Shown here: one piece after another, positions 18,077-27,191 of the stretch
Numbering within the stretch: the stretch's first letter is position 1
Layout of the letters: each line of letters opens with the position of its first letter
DNA from: JAPPOI01 sp028818055
Lineage (GTDB): Bacteria > Pseudomonadota > Alphaproteobacteria > Rhodobacterales > Rhodobacteraceae
Direction: 5' to 3'
DNA length: 64,000 nucleotides
Assembly: GCA_965267405.1 (NCBI GenBank)
Contig: OZ253954.1
Coordinates: 1,302,001-1,366,000, forward strand
The notes under the pieces: generated by a model
The model's input: only the letters and a program-made list of their open reading frames with translations
Databases searched by the model: none
What the model was told of the DNA's origin: nothing
Translations under genes and position numbers: made by a program

Positions 18077-18853
18077 ATGAATTTGCGATTATTCAGAATA
18101 TTTGACGTGCCGCTCCAGCGGCTCTTTGCATTAGTTTCAGCCAGCTCAATGGTGGTCGTTCTTGGCGCCTGTTCGCCTGCGCCGGACGGAGTGGACATCC
18201 ACGATCCGTATGAACCTGTGAACCGTTTCACCCATAATGTGAATACCGCATTGGACACGGTCGCAGTCCGGCCGGTCAGCCAGTTCTATGGTGCGGTTCT
18301 GCCGTCTCCGGTCCGTCAATCGTTTGACAATGCGGCTGGAAACCTTGGTTTGCCGTCTGCGGTATTGAACAAGGCACTTCAAGGAGACATTGAGAGCGCC
18401 GTTCACAATTTCACGCGCTTTGCGGTGAACACGACTTTGGGCGTATTCGGTCTGTTCGATCCTGCTGCTGATTTCGGTTTGGAAGAACGCCCCGCCGACT
18501 TCGGTAATACCTTGTCGACTTGGGGTGTGAACGAGGGCGCATACCTTGTTTTACCGGCCATCGGGCCATCAACCGAACGCGACGCAGCCGGTTTTGTCGT
18601 GGATTCGGTGACCAATCCAATCGGGCTGTTTTTCGGGTCTGACACCAACGATGCAAGACTTAGCCTGTCGCTCACGGAAATTCTGAATTTCCGGTACGAG
18701 TTCAAAGATACGATAGATGGTGTTCTTTACGACAGTGCGGACCCTTATGTTCAGTCCAGACTGTTTTATCTGGATTCGCGGCGATTTGGTGATGGTGAAG
18801 CCCGCGGAGCAGAAGCTTACGAGGACCTGTATGATGACCTTATCTTCCAATAA
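18077..18853 (+). CDS. mlaA: MlaA (VacJ) family outer membrane lipoprotein
   Basis: Outer membrane lipid-asymmetry lipoprotein, 258 residues, which removes misplaced phospholipids from the outer leaflet in the Mla pathway. After a hydrophobic signal segment there is a lipobox LGAC, then DIHDPYEPVNRFTHNVN, the typical MlaA N-terminus, and a GNTLSTWGVNEGAYLVLPAIGPST core. The frame is open to 18020, but starting at 18077 gives a normal-length signal peptide. The ribosome binding site is weak for either start. It overlaps the MlaC gene by about 23 bases. MlaBDEF genes are not in the window. Confidence 0.9.
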   Translation: MNLRLFRIFDVPLQRLFALVSASSMVVVLGACSPAPDGVDIHDPYEPVNRFTHNVNTALDTVAVRPVSQFYGAVLPSPVRQSFDNAAGNLGLPSAVLNKALQGDIESAVHNFTRFAVNTTLGVFGLFDPAADFGLEERPADFGNTLSTWGVNEGAYLVLPAIGPSTERDAAGFVVDSVTNPIGLFFGSDTNDARLSLSLTEILNFRYEFKDTIDGVLYDSADPYVQSRLFYLDSRRFGDGEARGAEAYEDLYDDLIFQ

Positions 18854-19445
18854 GCTAAACCGCCGCAGCGTCGTGGCAGGTTTGACAGCATTTGGTGCGG
18901 TTGCAGCCGCTGGGCCAGCATTCGCGCTGACCGAGGCTGAAGCGACCAAGCTTATCAATCGGGTTGTGAAAGACATCAATACAGTCATCAACTCGGGGAA
19001 ATCTCAGTCGTCCATGTTCCGCGACTTCGAGGGCATTTTCCGTCGATACGCTGATGTGCCAACGATTGCCCGATCAGCGCTTGGGCCGCCCGCCCGCTCG
19101 GCCAGCAGCGCACAACTTGCCGCCTTCTCCGACGCGTTTACCGGATACCTCGCTCGAAAGTACGGCAAGCGTTTTCGCGAGTTCATTGGTGGTGAGATCG
19201 AAGTGACCGGCGCCAGAAAACTCAAAAGCTTTCAGGAGGTAAAGGCGGTTGCCAAGCTACAGGGCCAGTCGCCGTTCGCAGTCAGTTTCATGGTTTCAGA
19301 TCGCAGCGGTTCGGACCGTTTCTTCGATTTGTTGATTGAAGGCATAAGCCTGTTGAAGGCAGAACGTGCAGAAATCGGTACCATGCTGGATCGGCGCCGT
19401 GGCGATATCGACGCACTTATCGGCGATCTCAAAAAAGCCGGCTAG
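18831..19445 (+). CDS. mlaC: MlaC/Ttg2-family phospholipid-binding protein, Tat-like signal
   Basis: Periplasmic phospholipid shuttle, 204 residues, that carries lipid from MlaA to the inner membrane Mla complex. The tandem ATG start at 18831/18834 has GAGG just upstream; the longer upstream frame belongs to the overlapping mlaA region. The signal sequence contains NRRSVV ahead of a hydrophobic stretch ending AFA, so export by the Tat route is possible, although the motif is not canonical. The body shows the family FRxxxxRYxDxxxIAR region and RFREF segment. It is translationally linked to mlaA, and its TAG stop shares a CTAG with the convergent transporter gene. Confidence 0.85.
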   Translation: MMTLSSNKLNRRSVVAGLTAFGAVAAAGPAFALTEAEATKLINRVVKDINTVINSGKSQSSMFRDFEGIFRRYADVPTIARSALGPPARSASSAQLAAFSDAFTGYLARKYGKRFREFIGGEIEVTGARKLKSFQEVKAVAKLQGQSPFAVSFMVSDRSGSDRFFDLLIEGISLLKAERAEIGTMLDRRRGDIDALIGDLKKAG

Positions 19446-20317
19446 GTTTCGGACTGTCTGATATGTGAGCGGCGGAGAGTGAAAATACCCGCCGCGACAA
19501 TGACAGCCCCTCCGACGAAAACATTCAGCTCAAGCGTTTCGCGGAACACCAACAGCCCGATCAGGCTGGCAAAGATCAATTGAAAATACGCAAATGGCTG
19601 AACGGCGCTGGCTTCGGCGACGTCGTAGCACTTGATCAAAAGCCAATGTCCAAACGCACCGGTCACGCAAAGCGCGGCCATCCAAGCGCTGTCGGTTGGC
19701 GTCATTGGCTCCCAGAACCAGATACCAATGCCGGTCATCGCCACAGCACCAACGACACCGGTCCAGAAAAATGAGGTTCCCGCGTCATCTTTTCGGGCGG
19801 CATACCGGGTCAGCAATCCATAGAGCGCGAACATGGTCGCCGATATCAATGGAATGATGGCGATCGGAGAAAAGACCCGGATCCCCGGCTGCAAAATGAT
19901 TAGCACACCGGCGAACCCCACGCCGATGGCGGCCCATCGTCGCCACCCGGCTTTCTCGCCCAGTATTGGTCCTGACAATAGCGTAATGATCAGGGGATAT
20001 GCCGCAAAGATGGCATGGCTCTCGACCAGCCCCAACCAGACAAATCCCAAAACCGCGACACAGATTTCTCCGGCCAGCAGTAGCCCTCTCACGATTTGAA
20101 GCACGGGCTGATCGGTTGCCGCTGCGGCGCGAATGCCACCCGGCCGTCGGCTGGATATGGCAATCACGAATGCGGCGAAAAACCAATACCGGATCATGAC
20201 GACCATCCAGACGTTATACGTGCCCGCAAGGTGGCGCGAGATACCGTCCTGAACCGCGAAGACAAAAGTCGTCGCAATCATCAGCGCAATGCCAAGACGC
20301 GCAGATTGTTCGGTCAT
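19442..20317 (-). CDS. DMT superfamily transporter (EamA type)
   Basis: A 291-residue inner membrane protein with about ten hydrophobic helices arranged as two EamA repeats. The first runs roughly 8-140 and the second 150-280, each ending in a family-like GAxVIVAAGIF motif. It is presumably an exporter or permease for a small metabolite; the substrate is unknown. Its ATG overlaps the stop of mnmD by four bases, so it is translationally coupled to that gene although no functional link is obvious. Confidence 0.87.
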   Translation of the reverse strand: MTEQSARLGIALMIATTFVFAVQDGISRHLAGTYNVWMVVMIRYWFFAAFVIAISSRRPGGIRAAAATDQPVLQIVRGLLLAGEICVAVLGFVWLGLVESHAIFAAYPLIITLLSGPILGEKAGWRRWAAIGVGFAGVLIILQPGIRVFSPIAIIPLISATMFALYGLLTRYAARKDDAGTSFFWTGVVGAVAMTGIGIWFWEPMTPTDSAWMAALCVTGAFGHWLLIKCYDVAEASAVQPFAYFQLIFASLIGLLVFRETLELNVFVGGAVIVAAGIFTLRRSHIRQSET

Positions 20318-20985
20318 GGAAGGTACGCTTTCGTCATGTGTCGTTTGCGGCCATACCCGTCTCGGCGCGTGACTTCAAATCCGGCATCTTGCAGTGCGCT
20401 CCGGACGGCACCGGCGGCTGAATATGTCGCCGCAGTCCCGCCGGGGACCGTGTGACGTGCAACCTGCTCGATCAGCGATGGCTCCCACAACTCGGGATTT
20501 TTGGCGGGCGAAAAGCCATCAAGAAACCAAGCATGGGCCATACCTGGCCATTCCGGCAGGGTGACCCGCGCATCGCCGGGAATAATCTCCAAGTGCAAAT
20601 CGGCGCTGATAATCGACAGTTTGCCCCCGCGACGGGCTTCAATGATGGGCGCGGCGGTGTCCATCAGCTCTGGGAACGCCGTCAGCGCAAGTTCCATGTC
20701 TTCAGCCGCCATCGGGTAAAGCTCGAAAGAGGTGTATCTGATTGGACCGGCAACGCTCGACGCGCGCCAAAGCGCAAGGGTGGCAAGGCAATTCAGACCC
20801 GTTCCAAATCCAAGTTCGGCAACATGAAATCCTGGCTCAAACCGATTTGGCAGGTCATTCCCATCAAGGAAGACATAACGCGTCTCGGCCAGACCGTTGT
20901 CCAACGAGAAGTACGGATCATCGAATACATTGGAAACGGGCACATTGCCCCGCCAAGACAAGTCTGGCTTCTGGTCTGGAGACAC
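20314..20985 (-). CDS. mnmD: MnmD-type tRNA (5-methylaminomethyl-2-thiouridine) methyltransferase
   Basis: SAM-dependent methyltransferase, 223 residues, that performs the final methylation to mnm5(s2)U34 in the anticodon of several tRNAs. It matches the methyltransferase half of bifunctional MnmC: an N-terminal PVSNVFDDPYFS segment, the SAM loop ELGFGTGLNCLA (about 54-65) and the DGFSPAKNPELW motif (about 150-161). Unlike E. coli MnmC there is no fused oxidase domain. A DAO-family FAD oxidase gene lies divergently only 59 bp away and could supply that activity. Confidence 0.9.
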   Translation of the reverse strand: MSPDQKPDLSWRGNVPVSNVFDDPYFSLDNGLAETRYVFLDGNDLPNRFEPGFHVAELGFGTGLNCLATLALWRASSVAGPIRYTSFELYPMAAEDMELALTAFPELMDTAAPIIEARRGGKLSIISADLHLEIIPGDARVTLPEWPGMAHAWFLDGFSPAKNPELWEPSLIEQVARHTVPGGTAATYSAAGAVRSALQDAGFEVTRRDGYGRKRHMTKAYLP

Positions 20986-21044
20986 GAAATACCCTAAAAT
21001 TCACCCGAGTGCACAAAGAGTGGCAACGTGGGCCTGACTTGGCA

Positions 21045-22073
21045 ATGGTTGATCTCACTATCATGGGAGCAGGCGTCCTCGGGCTGACCATTGCCTGGGA
21101 AGCGCAATCGCGTGGCGCGAAAGTTCGCGTCATCGATCCCGCAAGTGTAGGAGCCGGGTCGTCCGGCGGCGTCGTCGGTGCACTTCAGCCGCACACACCG
21201 GACGCCTGGAACGACAAAAAGCAATTCCAACTTGAAAGCCTTTTGATGGCGCCGGCACTTTGGTCGGCGGTTTCTGAAGCCTCCGGAATCGATCCCGGAT
21301 ACGCCGCGGTGGGTCGCTTGCAGCCTTTGAGCGGAGAGCGAGAAGTCGTTCTGGCCCGAGCCAGAGAAGCCGGGGCGTTGACCCATTGGGGCGACAGCGC
21401 CTCTTGGTCCGTTGTCGACACGGAAGCCGCAGGCGACTGGAGGCCACCTTCTCCGACTGGCCTTTTTGTGCATGACACTTTGTCGGCCATTGTGCATCCA
21501 CGACGGGCCACGCAATCACTTGCGGCCGCTGTGGTTGCCAAAGGCGGTGAGGTTCTGACCAGCGGAAACCAAGACGGTGCGATCGTCTGGGCAACCGGAT
21601 GGGCCGGTTTGCAGGAGCTGTCCAAGATTTCAGGTAAGGCCATCGGAAATGGCGTCAAAGGTCAGGCCGCACTCTTGGCACATGATGCAGCCGGGGCGCC
21701 GCAGATATATGCCGAAAACCTGCACATTATTCCGCATTCAGACGGAACCATCGGTGTCGGATCAACGTCAGAGCGCGAGTTTGACGCGCCCAACACCACG
21801 GATGAACAATTGGACGACATCATCACCCGAGCAGGTGAGATCATGCCGGTGCTTCGCGGCGCACGTGTGATCGAACGGTGGGCCGGCGTACGCCCGCGCG
21901 CATCAAGCCGGGCACCCTTGCTTGGCGCCTGGCCCGGGCGCCCCGGACAATTCGTAGCAAACGGTGGCTTCAAGATCGGCTTCGGAATGGCGCCAAAGGT
22001 GGCGGAGGTCATGTGCGATCTGATCTTGGATCAAAACGACACAATCCCCGACGGTTTCAGGTTGGATTTCTAG
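21045..22073 (+). CDS. FAD-dependent oxidoreductase, DAO family
   Basis: A 342-residue flavoenzyme of the D-amino acid oxidase/glycine oxidase/MnmC(o) superfamily. The N-terminal Rossmann loop MGAGVLGLTIAWE is followed by GAGSSGGVVGALQPHTPD, a loop that binds FAD, and the C-terminal GGFKIGFGMAP region completes it. The frame is open to 20742, but an ATG at 21045 begins at the family start. The ribosome binding site is poor, so the start is not certain. Lying head-to-head with mnmD, it could be the separate oxidase partner converting cmnm5U to nm5U, but it could equally be an amino acid oxidase. Confidence 0.8.
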   Translation: MVDLTIMGAGVLGLTIAWEAQSRGAKVRVIDPASVGAGSSGGVVGALQPHTPDAWNDKKQFQLESLLMAPALWSAVSEASGIDPGYAAVGRLQPLSGEREVVLARAREAGALTHWGDSASWSVVDTEAAGDWRPPSPTGLFVHDTLSAIVHPRRATQSLAAAVVAKGGEVLTSGNQDGAIVWATGWAGLQELSKISGKAIGNGVKGQAALLAHDAAGAPQIYAENLHIIPHSDGTIGVGSTSEREFDAPNTTDEQLDDIITRAGEIMPVLRGARVIERWAGVRPRASSRAPLLGAWPGRPGQFVANGGFKIGFGMAPKVAEVMCDLILDQNDTIPDGFRLDF

Positions 22074-22076
22074 TGA

Positions 22077-22862
22077 TCAGTGGGCTTCGGCTGTCATGCA
22101 AAGCCGGCGACGCGGCCCTTCAACCCAGTAAGAGCTACCACTGCGGCACAGCCACGCCACATCGCCTAAAAACAGTGGCGCCTTGGCTCGGAACACAAAT
22201 GTTTTGAGTGGACCCAATGATTGTTCCGCAAACATCGCCAAGTGAGTAGCCAGCAATGGCCCATGGACGACAAGATTATCGTAGCCATTCGCACGGCAGT
22301 AATCGATATCATAGTGGATGCGGTGCGCGTTGAAGGTCAGCGCCGAATAGCGGAACAGGGTGATTTCGTTCAGCTTCAATGGTCGTCGCTCATCTGCTTC
22401 ATCAGTTACGACAGGAGGTTCGCTCAGGCTCGAACCGGCCTCTCGATAGACGATTGTCTGGTCTTCCGAGACGACGGGTGTTCCGCGTTGCCGGATTTCA
22501 TGGCGCAGAGTGACAAAGGCGAGGTTACCGCTTCGGCCTTCTTTGCGTTCGACATTCGCAATGCGCGACATCCGCTCTGCTTGAACACCGGCGCGAAATC
22601 CACCATGCCACTTCAGATTCCCAGCCGCCCACATGCGAAGCGGCAATCCAAGATCTGGGATCAAACCGCCAAGCTTGGGGTGGCCATCGTGGCCAAGCCC
22701 GTCCTCGGGCACTGGTTCCCAGAAGAACGCCAGGTGCGCCAGTGGGGGAAGAATGCCTCCAACTCCGGAATGACGATCATCACCAAGCGTTGCCAAAAGG
22801 GCTTCGGCACGCGCCGGATCCACCCTATCGGTGGTGACTTCGGTATTAGGCCCCTCATCCAT
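22077..22862 (-). CDS. MaoC-like/FAS1-type acyl-CoA hydratase
   Basis: About 261 residues forming a double hot-dog protein of the mesaconyl-C4-CoA/itaconyl-CoA hydratase type. The C-terminal half carries the hydratase signature TFNAHRIHYD with catalytic Asn/His, and LVVHGPLLATHL. The N-terminal half (DPARAEALLATLGDD, GILPPLAHLAFFWEP) is the degenerate partner fold. It would hydrate or dehydrate a branched or dicarboxylic acyl-CoA. The start is uncertain: a GTG at 22892 would add ten residues, and neither start has a clear ribosome binding site. Its stop is three bases from that of the convergent DAO oxidase. Confidence 0.78.
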   Translation of the reverse strand: MDEGPNTEVTTDRVDPARAEALLATLGDDRHSGVGGILPPLAHLAFFWEPVPEDGLGHDGHPKLGGLIPDLGLPLRMWAAGNLKWHGGFRAGVQAERMSRIANVERKEGRSGNLAFVTLRHEIRQRGTPVVSEDQTIVYREAGSSLSEPPVVTDEADERRPLKLNEITLFRYSALTFNAHRIHYDIDYCRANGYDNLVVHGPLLATHLAMFAEQSLGPLKTFVFRAKAPLFLGDVAWLCRSGSSYWVEGPRRRLCMTAEAH

Positions 22863-22909
22863 AGAGAAAGGTGCTAGTGCGCTTTCCTGCACATTGCAAT
22901 TGCCGGGTA

Positions 22910-23434
22910 TCAGCTACTGGCTTCGGTCTTCAGTGCCGCCAAGATATCGGCGATTTGTTTCTCATAGCGCTCAGAAATGAGCTGTTGCTTGTCGTCAAAC
23001 TGGTTGCGTGCATCCGCCAAGAGCACCTCCATCGAAAGCAGCTTTGGACGGAACGACGTCATGGCCAAGCGCAATGCATAATTGGCTCGGGCGCCCCCTG
23101 AGCGACCTGCGGCAGCCGAAAGTAGCGCCACCGGCTTGCCCTTCCACGGGTTGCCGTCGACACGACTGACCCAGTCGAGTGCATTCTTAAGAGAGCCAGA
23201 AAACGACTGATTGTATTCGGGCGTCGAAATCACGACCGCTTCTGCTGCTTCGATTTGATTGGCCAATTCCTGCGCTTCGGTCGGAACGCCTTCCAACGTC
23301 TCAATATCGCCGTCATAAAGCGGCATTCGGATCTCAGCCTCGATGAACTCGCCGCCATAGTGTCGCGCCGCTTCGCGAATAAGTTTTCGGTTCACCGAAT
23401 CTGCTCTTAGCGAACCAGATATACCAAGCAACAT
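22910..23434 (-). CDS. NAD(P)H-dependent FMN reductase
   Basis: A 174-residue flavodoxin-like FMN reductase (ChrR/YieF/azoreductase type). The N-terminal phosphate loop GISGSLRADSVNRKL (about 4-18) and the STPEYNQSFSGSLKNALDW motif (about 70-88) are diagnostic for NADPH-dependent FMN reductases that reduce quinones, chromate or azo compounds. It starts at a regular ATG, is encoded next to the acyl-CoA hydratase gene on the same strand with a 47-bp gap, and is divergent from smc. Confidence 0.9.
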   Translation of the reverse strand: MLLGISGSLRADSVNRKLIREAARHYGGEFIEAEIRMPLYDGDIETLEGVPTEAQELANQIEAAEAVVISTPEYNQSFSGSLKNALDWVSRVDGNPWKGKPVALLSAAAGRSGGARANYALRLAMTSFRPKLLSMEVLLADARNQFDDKQQLISERYEKQIADILAALKTEASS

Positions 23435-23659
23435 GTGCGCGTCTCCGTCAGCGTTTCTTTGCCAGATAGCACCGGTTCATCAGCGCACAAGCTGTATAAC
23501 TGAACTGCAGACCCGCGAATTCGCACGAAAATCTGAAAAATCACAATATCTTGTGGATAAATCGGCTGATCCCTACCCTCACTTGCGTCTTTCGTTGACT
23601 CTTCCGAACGCAAAAACGACACTTGGATACCGGAATCACTGAGCAGTGGACCCAGTACT

Positions 23660-26600
23660 TTGCGTTTCAACAGGCTGCGCCTTAACGGCTTTAAAAGCTT
23701 TGTCGACCCGACCGATCTTGTGATCGCCGACGGGCTGACAGGCGTGGTCGGCCCGAATGGCTGCGGCAAGTCGAACTTGCTGGAGGCATTGCGATGGGTG
23801 ATGGGTGAGAACCGCCCGACAGCAATGCGTGGCGGCGGCATGGAAGATGTGATCTTCGCTGGTGCGGCATCGCGGCCTGCCCGCAATTTTGCCGAGGTCG
23901 GGCTGTACCTCGATAACTCTGACCGTCTTGCGCCGGCAGGGTTCAACGACACCGATGTGCTGGAAATCGTGCGCCGTATCACACGGGATGCGGGTTCGGC
24001 CTACAAGCTGAACACAAAAGACGTCCGCGCGCGCGATGTGCAGATGCTGTTTGCTGATGCCTCGACAGGCGCGCATTCGCCAGCGCTGGTGCGGCAAGGT
24101 CAGATCGCGGAACTTATCAACGCAAAACCCAAATCGCGTCGGCGCGTGCTGGAAGAAGCCGCCGGTATTTCCGGACTTTATCAGCGTCGCCACGAAGCCG
24201 AACTGAAGTTGAAAGGTGCCGAGACCAATCTTGCCCGTGTGGATGACGTTATCGAGCAGTTGGCCAGCCAATTAGCATCGCTGGCTCGGCAGGCCAAACA
24301 GGCCCAACGGTATCGCGAAATTGGAACCCAGCTGAGACATGCCGAAGGCTTGCTCTTGTACCTTCGGTGGCGCGAAGCTGAGGGGGCCCGCATCTCGGCT
24401 GAAGCCAACTTGGCTGAGCGTACCAAAGCGACATCAGAAGCAGAGCGCGCAGCGCGCAATGCCAGCGGCGAGCGCGCAAAAGCAGAAGAGGCTCTGCCGC
24501 CACTTCGAGAAGAAGAAGCCGTCGCCGCTGCTGTTCTGAACCGCCTTCAGGTGCAGATTGCGCAACTTGATGACGAAGAAGCCCGTGCGACCAAGGCGAT
24601 CGATACGTTGACAGGTCGCATTGCACAGTTGGGTGCAGATGCGGAACGTGAATCCACGCTGAATTCAGACGCAGGCGAGACTCTGACACGGTTGTCGAGT
24701 GAGGCGGACGAATTGGCTGCAGCCGGGAAAGGGTCGGACAAGGCGATCGAAGCAGCTTCGGAAGAAAGCCACGAAGCCGCAAGAATCCTCCAGGATCGAG
24801 AGAACGATCTTTCGACACTGACAGAAGACGTGGCCCGTCTTGCTGCACGCCACCAATCTGCACAACGGATGCTGGACGACGCGAAGACGACTCTTGAGCG
24901 CAGCGACGCCGCTGAAGAAAAAGCTCGGTCGGAAAGCGCAACGGCCGCGCATGACCTAGAGACAATGGCGTCCGCGTTTTCGTCAGCCGAGGCGGCGCTG
25001 TCGACGGCGACCGAGGCTGCAGCTGCCGCTGAAGCGTCCCTTGTCGCCGTAGATGACGCGCGCGAAGCCGTCCAAGCTCGCGAGGCTGAAGCCCGCGCAG
25101 AGCGTTCCGCTGCTGAAGGTGAAGTGAAAGCGCTTCAGGCCGAAGTCGCCGCCTTGGCCAGCTTGGTGGAACGCGACACCGCGGAAGGCGGACAGGTGCT
25201 GGATCTTCTGTCCGTGAAGTCCGGATATGAAAAGGCGCTGGGGGCCGCTTTGGCGGATGATCTTCGAGCGCCAGCCATCGACGGTGAAACTCCATCGGGG
25301 TGGGCCACGCTTCCTGCCTATAGCAAAGCGCAGACTTTACCGAAGGGCGTGGCCGCTTTGACGAACTACGTCAACGTGCCCGAGGTGCTGGCGCGGCGCT
25401 TGTCTCAGGTGGGTCTGATCGACGCAAAAGACGGCCCGAAACTGCAGGCAGATCTGTTGCCTGGTCAACGTCTGGTGTCTGCCGAAGGCGACTTGTGGCG
25501 CTGGGACGGTTTCCGTGCCGGATCGGGTGATGCCCCTTCTGCAGCGGCCCTTCGGCTGGAACAACTGAACCGGCTGGAAGAGCTGAAACAAAATCTGGAG
25601 GCCGCCACCGCCCGGGCTGATGGTGCTGCAAAAGGCCACGAGCACCTCAAATCGGAGCTTGAGGAACTTGCGCAGAACGTTTCCGGCGCCCGCGATGCCC
25701 GCCGCGCCGCGGACCACGCATTGGCGGAAGCAAGCCGCGCGCTCAGCCGCGCTGAAGCCGACCGCAACATTGCTTCTGGAAAACGCGACGCCGCCGAGTT
25801 GGCTGCCAACCGACATGCCGATGAAGCCACCGCAGCCCGAGGGCGGTTGATTGAAGCCGAGCGCGCGCTTGAGGACCTCGACGATCTCGAGGCTTTGCGC
25901 GCGACGACCGAGGATTTGAAGGTCACCGTCGAGGCCGCACGGATGACCATGATGGCGAAACGCTCGGAGCATGATGAGCTGAAGCGCGAAGCGGAAGCCC
26001 GCGAGAAGCGTTTGGCTGAAATCACACGCGAAAAGGAAACGTGGGAGAAGCGCCTTCAAAGTGCCGGGGCGCGGATTGCAGAATTGGCCAAGCGTAAAGA
26101 GGCTGCCGAGGCCGAGTTGGAAGATGCTCGTGGCGCCCCCGCGCGTGTGGCCGCAGAACGGGATAAATTGAGCGGTTCATTGGACGATGCGCAAACCCGT
26201 CGCAAGGAAGCGGCTGACGCACTTGCAGTGGCGGAAACCGCGGAACGAGACGCCAAAGAAGCAGAACGTAACGCCGAACGGCAAGCATCCGAAGCCCGCG
26301 AACACCGGGCTGCAGCAGAAGCCCGCGCCGAGGCGGCACGCGAAACAGTCGGATTGGCCGCCGAAAGGATTGCAGAAGAACAGGAAACAACACCCGAGAA
26401 GTTACTTGAAACTCTTGATGCTGATCCTGAAAAGCTGCCGTCTGCTGAAAAGATTGAAGCAGACGTCATGCGCCTGCGCCGCAACAGGGACGCTCTTGGT
26501 GCGGTAAACCTTCGGGCCGAAGAAGACGCCAAGGAAGTCGAAACCGAGCATGAAACCTTGGTTACAGAAAAGGTCGACTTGGAAGAAGCCATTCGGACAC

Positions 26601-27115
26601 TTCGCACCGGCATTGCGAACCTGAACAAAGAGGGGCGCGAACGCCTGTTGAACGCCTTTGAAGAGGTGAACCGGAACTTCGGCATGCTGTTCAAGCATCT
26701 GTTTGGTGGTGGCGAGGCCAAACTCGTACTGGTGGAAAGCGATGACCCGCTGGAAGCCGGACTTGAGATCATGTGCCAGCCACCCGGCAAAAAGCTATCG
26801 ACACTTTCGCTGCTCTCGGGCGGCGAGCAGACACTGACGGCGCTGGCGCTGATCTTCGCTGTTTTCTTGGCGAACCCCGCACCGATCTGTGTGTTGGACG
26901 AGGTCGATGCGCCGCTTGATGATGCCAACGTTACCCGTTTCTGCGACCTGCTGGACGAGATGTGCCGCCGCACCGAAACCCGGTTCCTGATCATCACGCA
27001 CCACGCCGTGACGATGGCGCGGATGGACCGGCTGTTCGGGGTCACGATGGCCGAACAGGGCGTCAGTCAGCTTGTCTCAGTGGACTTGAAGAAGGCTGAA
27101 GCCTTGGTTGCCTGA
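23660..27115 (+). CDS. smc: Chromosome segregation ATPase SMC
   Basis: Full-length SMC, 1151 residues, the core of the SMC-ScpAB condensin that organises and separates chromosomes. The Walker A GPNGCGKSN is near residue 32-40. Two long Ala/Glu/Arg-rich coiled coils (about 170-490 and 660-985) surround a hinge with VLDLLSVKSGYEKALGAAL and a TLPKGVAALTNYV segment. The C-terminal head has the ABC signature LSGGEQTLTALALIF and Walker B ICVLDEVDAPLDDANV. It starts with TTG (23660), since no ATG or GTG fits the conserved N-terminus. No ScpA/ScpB gene is in the window. Confidence 0.97.
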   Translation: MRFNRLRLNGFKSFVDPTDLVIADGLTGVVGPNGCGKSNLLEALRWVMGENRPTAMRGGGMEDVIFAGAASRPARNFAEVGLYLDNSDRLAPAGFNDTDVLEIVRRITRDAGSAYKLNTKDVRARDVQMLFADASTGAHSPALVRQGQIAELINAKPKSRRRVLEEAAGISGLYQRRHEAELKLKGAETNLARVDDVIEQLASQLASLARQAKQAQRYREIGTQLRHAEGLLLYLRWREAEGARISAEANLAERTKATSEAERAARNASGERAKAEEALPPLREEEAVAAAVLNRLQVQIAQLDDEEARATKAIDTLTGRIAQLGADAERESTLNSDAGETLTRLSSEADELAAAGKGSDKAIEAASEESHEAARILQDRENDLSTLTEDVARLAARHQSAQRMLDDAKTTLERSDAAEEKARSESATAAHDLETMASAFSSAEAALSTATEAAAAAEASLVAVDDAREAVQAREAEARAERSAAEGEVKALQAEVAALASLVERDTAEGGQVLDLLSVKSGYEKALGAALADDLRAPAIDGETPSGWATLPAYSKAQTLPKGVAALTNYVNVPEVLARRLSQVGLIDAKDGPKLQADLLPGQRLVSAEGDLWRWDGFRAGSGDAPSAAALRLEQLNRLEELKQNLEAATARADGAAKGHEHLKSELEELAQNVSGARDARRAADHALAEASRALSRAEADRNIASGKRDAAELAANRHADEATAARGRLIEAERALEDLDDLEALRATTEDLKVTVEAARMTMMAKRSEHDELKREAEAREKRLAEITREKETWEKRLQSAGARIAELAKRKEAAEAELEDARGAPARVAAERDKLSGSLDDAQTRRKEAADALAVAETAERDAKEAERNAERQASEAREHRAAAEARAEAARETVGLAAERIAEEQETTPEKLLETLDADPEKLPSAEKIEADVMRLRRNRDALGAVNLRAEEDAKEVETEHETLVTEKVDLEEAIRTLRTGIANLNKEGRERLLNAFEEVNRNFGMLFKHLFGGGEAKLVLVESDDPLEAGLEIMCQPPGKKLSTLSLLSGGEQTLTALALIFAVFLANPAPICVLDEVDAPLDDANVTRFCDLLDEMCRRTETRFLIITHHAVTMARMDRLFGVTMAEQGVSQLVSVDLKKAEALVA

Positions 27116-27131
27116 CTTTCGCGCGCGAAAG
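27116..27131. terminator. Palindrome directly after smc, possible terminator
   Basis: A perfect 16-bp palindrome (CTTTCGCG followed by CGCGAAAG) begins at the base right after the smc stop codon. It can fold as a 6-bp stem with a CGCG loop. Only a short T-containing stretch (CATTTTCC) follows, so it is a weak terminator or a protein site. Confidence 0.4.
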
Positions 27132-27191
27132 CATTTTCCGTAAGTCTTTGAAACCTTTAAGTGGGGACGCACGCGTTTTTGGAAGGTAAAC

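Noticed and set aside
24249..25295. Long antisense ORF inside smc (and another at 26056-27045 on the minus strand)
   Set aside because: They lie opposite the Ala/Glu-rich coiled coils of smc, are rich in Arg/Pro/Leu or Ser/Arg without motif or ribosome binding site, and follow from codon bias of the real gene.
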